A stretch of DNA of 64,000 bases from Mesorhizobium sp. B2-1-8. Lineage in GTDB: Bacteria; Pseudomonadota; Alphaproteobacteria; Rhizobiales; Rhizobiaceae. The position numbers were made by a program, and so were the translations under genes. The stretch lies in contig NZ_CP083952.1 of assembly GCF_006442545.2 (NCBI RefSeq), positions 5,743,501-5,807,500 of the forward strand. The letters run 5' to 3'. Positions 61,452-64,000 of the stretch are shown here, piece after piece (within the stretch, counting starts at the first letter, position 1; the number at the start of each line of letters is the position of its first letter). A model generated the notes under the pieces. That model ran no database searches and was not told the origin of the DNA. It worked only from the letters and a program-made list of their open reading frames with translations.

Positions 61452-61898
61452 GTGCGCCTTGACGATGGGAGACTTCAGCACGACGAAGCTGAAATACTTG
61501 TCGATGCCGATATCCATGTCGGTGAGCCGCTCCATGATCGACTGATACTCGCCGATGCCGGAGGTCACGAATTTCATCAGATAGTCGTAGCCGCCCGACA
61601 CAAGGTGACATTCGATGACCTGCTCGATCTTGTCCACGACGGCGAGAAAACGGGCGAAGTCCACCTGGCGGTGGTTCTTCAAGGTGATCTCGGTGAAGAC
61701 AGTCAATGTCTGGCCGAGCTTGGCAATATTGATTTGCGCGGAATAGCCTTCGATATAACCCTCCGATTGCAGCCTCTTGACCCGCATCAGGCATGGGCTC
61801 GGCGACAAATGAACCAGTTCGGCCAATTCCACGTTGGTGATGCGGCCGTTCTTCTGCAGTTCGTGAAGAATCTTGATATCGATCCGATCGAGTTTCAC
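61422..61898 (-). CDS. Lrp/AsnC-family regulator
   Basis: A 158-residue Lrp-type regulator. The helix-turn-helix reads LDRIDIKILHELQKNGRITN and LAELVHLSPSPCLMRVKRLQ; the RAM effector domain contains ECHLVSGGYDYLMKFVT, the amino-acid binding motif. I start at GTG 61898, which has GGAGA upstream and gives the exact family N-terminus; the longer frame upstream is unlike the family. It diverges from the DAO oxidase at 62122 (223-bp gap) and probably responds to an amino acid. Confidence 0.9.
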   Translation of the reverse strand: MKLDRIDIKILHELQKNGRITNVELAELVHLSPSPCLMRVKRLQSEGYIEGYSAQINIAKLGQTLTVFTEITLKNHRQVDFARFLAVVDKIEQVIECHLVSGGYDYLMKFVTSGIGEYQSIMERLTDMDIGIDKYFSFVVLKSPIVKAHMPLPSLFPR

Positions 61899-62121
61899 GG
61901 GTTGTCTCCGCGGAAGAGGGCCGCAGCACAAAATGCTGCCTTGCTGGTGACCATCGAGACTACCACAGCCCGCTGGGCTGTCCATCCGAGCGGATGCCGC
62001 TTGAAACGCACGGACTTTCGATTTCAGCACGACTGCCGGAATAAAATTCTGCTCAGGTCACAACTGCAGCAGCGGCTGCCTGCACGACACGCTAGATTGG
62101 CGTTTCAAGGCAGAGGGAACC

Positions 62122-63447
62122 ATGCGCGCGCCGCTGCAGCAAATCGAAACGTCTGGCGAACTGCCGCAATCCGCTGATGTGGTGGTGATCGGCGCAGGCA
62201 TCGTAGGTGTCTTCGCGGCCTACTATCTGGCCAGGCGCGGCCTGAAGGTCGCGCTTGTCGAAAAGGGACGCATCGGCGCCGAGCAGTCCAGCAGAAACTG
62301 GGGATGGTGCCGCCAGCAGAACCGCGACGCCCGCGAGCTGCCGATGGCAACCCGAAGCCTCGACCTGTGGGACAGCTTTGCGGCGGAAACCGGCGAAGAC
62401 ACCGGCTTCCGCCGTTGCGGGCTGCTTTATCTCAGCAATGACGAGGCGGAACTTGCCGGCTGGGCGCGTTGGCGTGACTTCGCCAGAACCGCCGGCGTTA
62501 CAACGTACATGCTCGACAGTGCCGCGGCCACCGAGCGGGGCCGTGCCACCGGCCGGAGCTGGAGGGGCGGCGTCTTCTCGCCGACCGACGGCACAGCCGA
62601 TCCGTCGCGGGCGGCGCCCGCGGTCGCCCGCGCCATCCTCAAGCTTGGCAGCACCGTCCACCAGAATTGCGCGGCGCGCGGTATCGAGACCGAGGCCGGG
62701 CGTCTGAGCGGCGTGGTCACGGAAAGTGGAACGATCCGGACCAAAGCTGCGGTCATAGCCGGTGGCGCCTGGGCCTCCTCATTTTGCCACCAGTTCGGCT
62801 TCCGCTTCCCGCAGGCGTCGGTACGCTCGTCCATCCTGTCCGTCTCGCCCGGCGCGAAGGACCTACCGGATGCGCTGCACACCGCGAAGATTTCGGCCAC
62901 GCGCCGCGGCGACGGCGGCTATACGCTCGCCATAAGCGGACGCGGACGCGTGGACGTGACCGCGCAGCAGCTGCGTTTCTCGTCGCAGTTCTTTCCCATG
63001 TTCCTGAAGCGCTGGCGCAGCATCGGGCCTGGCGGGTTGCAAGGCATGCGTTCGGGCCACGAAACGCTGCAACGCTGGCGGCTCGACCGGCCGACGCCGA
63101 TGGAGCGGATGCGCATCCTCGACCCGGTTCCGGATCAGGGCACCATCCGGCTGACCCACGCCCGGGCGCTCGAGCTGCTGCCTGCACTTCGCCAGACCAG
63201 GATCAGCGCGGCCTGGGCCGGCTACATCGACAGCACACCGGACGGCGTGCCCGCCATCGGCGAGATCCATAGCGTTCCGGGTTTCTTCCTCGCCGCCGGG
63301 TTTTCGGGGCACGGCTTCGGCATCGGACCGGGCGCCGGGCACCTCGTTGCCGATCTGGTGACCGGGTCGGAACCGATCGTCGATCCGACATCCTATGACC
63401 CGCGCCGCTTCGACGCCTCGGTATGGGGCAAGGTCGCCGACTTCTAA
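62122..63447 (+). CDS. FAD-dependent oxidoreductase (DAO/glycine oxidase-like)
   Basis: A 441-residue flavoenzyme. The FAD motif is DVVVIGAGIVGVFAAYYLAR, followed by SSRNWGWCRQQNRD, and the C-terminal closing motif is AAGFSGHGFGIGPGAGHLVA with TPDGVPAIGE ahead. It oxidises an amino acid or N-methyl amino acid. GAGGGAACC precedes ATG 62122. It diverges from the Lrp gene and converges on the HcnB/OoxA-like gene. The three together resemble the opine/D-hydroxyproline dehydrogenase-type arrangement. Confidence 0.9.
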   Translation: MRAPLQQIETSGELPQSADVVVIGAGIVGVFAAYYLARRGLKVALVEKGRIGAEQSSRNWGWCRQQNRDARELPMATRSLDLWDSFAAETGEDTGFRRCGLLYLSNDEAELAGWARWRDFARTAGVTTYMLDSAAATERGRATGRSWRGGVFSPTDGTADPSRAAPAVARAILKLGSTVHQNCAARGIETEAGRLSGVVTESGTIRTKAAVIAGGAWASSFCHQFGFRFPQASVRSSILSVSPGAKDLPDALHTAKISATRRGDGGYTLAISGRGRVDVTAQQLRFSSQFFPMFLKRWRSIGPGGLQGMRSGHETLQRWRLDRPTPMERMRILDPVPDQGTIRLTHARALELLPALRQTRISAAWAGYIDSTPDGVPAIGEIHSVPGFFLAAGFSGHGFGIGPGAGHLVADLVTGSEPIVDPTSYDPRRFDASVWGKVADF

Positions 63448-63463
63448 GTCCGACGAAACCGTA

Positions 63464-64000
63464 TCAGTCTTCCCGGAGGAAAGCGCCGACGGGTGCTGGC
63501 CGGATAGGGGCTTGCGCGCGAAACCTGCCGACGGCTTCGGGCATACAGCCGGTTTGCGCGGCGACGAGTTCGACGGCAGCCAACTGGCAATAGCGCCCCT
63601 GGCAGCGCCCCATGCCGGCGCGTGAAAGTGACTTCACCCTGTTGGCCTCGCCGCCGCCGAAATCCGTCCCCTCGCGCACGGCTGCGGCAGTGACGTTCTC
63701 GCAGCGGCAGACGATCGCCTCATCGGGCAGCGCCCGCACCATGGCCGCCGGCCAGGGAAAGGCGCGAGCCAGACCGCGGGCAAAGCGCTCGAGCCGCACG
63801 AGCTTGCGCAGATCGGCACTGACCGAGGGCGCCTGATATCCGATGTCGGCAAGGCACGCCGCCGCTGCAAGGCGCCCCGCAATCTCGGCGCCATCGGCAC
63901 CGAGCAGGCGAACCCCATCGCCCGCAAGGTAGACGCCGTTGCCGGCCCGACCCATTTCGTCGGTCTTTGGCAGCCACTGCCGCCACTGCTCGTCATAGGT
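63464..64000 (-). CDS. FAD/NAD-binding subunit (opine oxidase A / HcnB-like), partial
   Basis: C-terminal 178 residues of a larger flavoprotein; the frame is open to the window end (TYDEQWRQWLPKTDEMGRAG). GNGVYLAGDGVR is the FAD-closing motif, and the final domain holds a BFD-like 2Fe-2S site: CRCENVT and GMGRCQGRYC supply the four Cys. This layout matches the A/B subunits of octopine or nopaline oxidase, D-hydroxyproline dehydrogenase and hydrogen cyanide synthase. Its partner subunit should lie beyond the window. It converges with the DAO gene (16-bp gap). Confidence 0.88.
   Translation of the reverse strand, partial: TYDEQWRQWLPKTDEMGRAGNGVYLAGDGVRLLGADGAEIAGRLAAAACLADIGYQAPSVSADLRKLVRLERFARGLARAFPWPAAMVRALPDEAIVCRCENVTAAAVREGTDFGGGEANRVKSLSRAGMGRCQGRYCQLAAVELVAAQTGCMPEAVGRFRAQAPIRPAPVGAFLRED

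Overview
The window is a high-GC chromosomal or replicon segment from an alphaproteobacterium, most probably a rhizobial Hyphomicrobiales member of the Mesorhizobium/Phyllobacteriaceae type. The reasons are the protein types (heterotetrameric sarcosine oxidase, many sugar and peptide ABC systems, many GntR/LacI/LysR regulators, DAO-type flavoenzymes) and short palindromic intergenic repeats of the kind scattered through rhizobial genomes (9511-9612, 16419-16436, 50548-50663). Almost all of it is accessory catabolism: transport operons, each with its own regulator and enzymes. I saw no rRNA or tRNA gene, CRISPR array, prophage or replication origin.

Layout. 1-3080: 3' end of a sarcosine oxidase operon (soxA, soxG), with an IS630 element (3080-4123) inserted in the soxG stop codon. 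4124-4353: gene remnants (GMC oxidoreductase and ABC ATPase fragments). 4354-9505: iron alcohol dehydrogenase, succinate-semialdehyde-type dehydrogenase and alpha/beta hydrolase, divergent from a GntR regulator and a DJ-1/PfpI protein. 9735-14736: a ribose/fructose-type sugar ABC operon with a zinc alcohol dehydrogenase, divergent from a regulator with two winged helices. 14860-26485: a two-armed sugar-acid locus. One arm has GntR, three enolase-superfamily enzymes and a NIPSNAP protein; the other has a complete Ugp/Mal-type ABC transporter, a fourth enolase-superfamily enzyme and an RraA/HMG-aldolase homologue. 26663-32853: a second ribose-type ABC operon with a Gfo/Idh dehydrogenase and a sugar isomerase, divergent from a LacI regulator with a perfect operator palindrome.

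33070-39302: RNase Z, a LysR regulator divergent from an SDR/F420-reductase-like/SRPBCC/SDR operon, a broken ynfA, and a MerR regulator facing a typical 19-bp-spacer MerR promoter and a small membrane protein. 39685-50550: an amino-acid or amine catabolic block (M20 deacetylase, hydroxyacid dehydrogenase, cupin, two aldehyde dehydrogenases, a frameshifted tartrate/malate-type dehydrogenase, DAO oxidase, HAD), bracketed by two paralogous GNAT proteins. 50677-58223: class III aminotransferase, second HAD hydrolase, Tat-exported peptide-type binding protein, two permeases and a fused double ATPase. 58287-64000: an old-yellow-enzyme-type demethylase with a LysR gene, set between two copies of a 43-bp direct repeat, then Lrp/AsnC, a DAO oxidase and the end of an HcnB/OoxA-like subunit.

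How it fits together: each transporter lies beside enzymes that could feed its substrate into central metabolism. The four-enolase locus would take sugar acids to 2-keto-3-deoxy acids and then, through the aldolase-like protein, to pyruvate-level products. The right half looks dedicated to N-methylated or amino compounds (demethylation, deamination, transamination, aldehyde oxidation). Substrates are inferred from families and context; none can be read directly from sequence.
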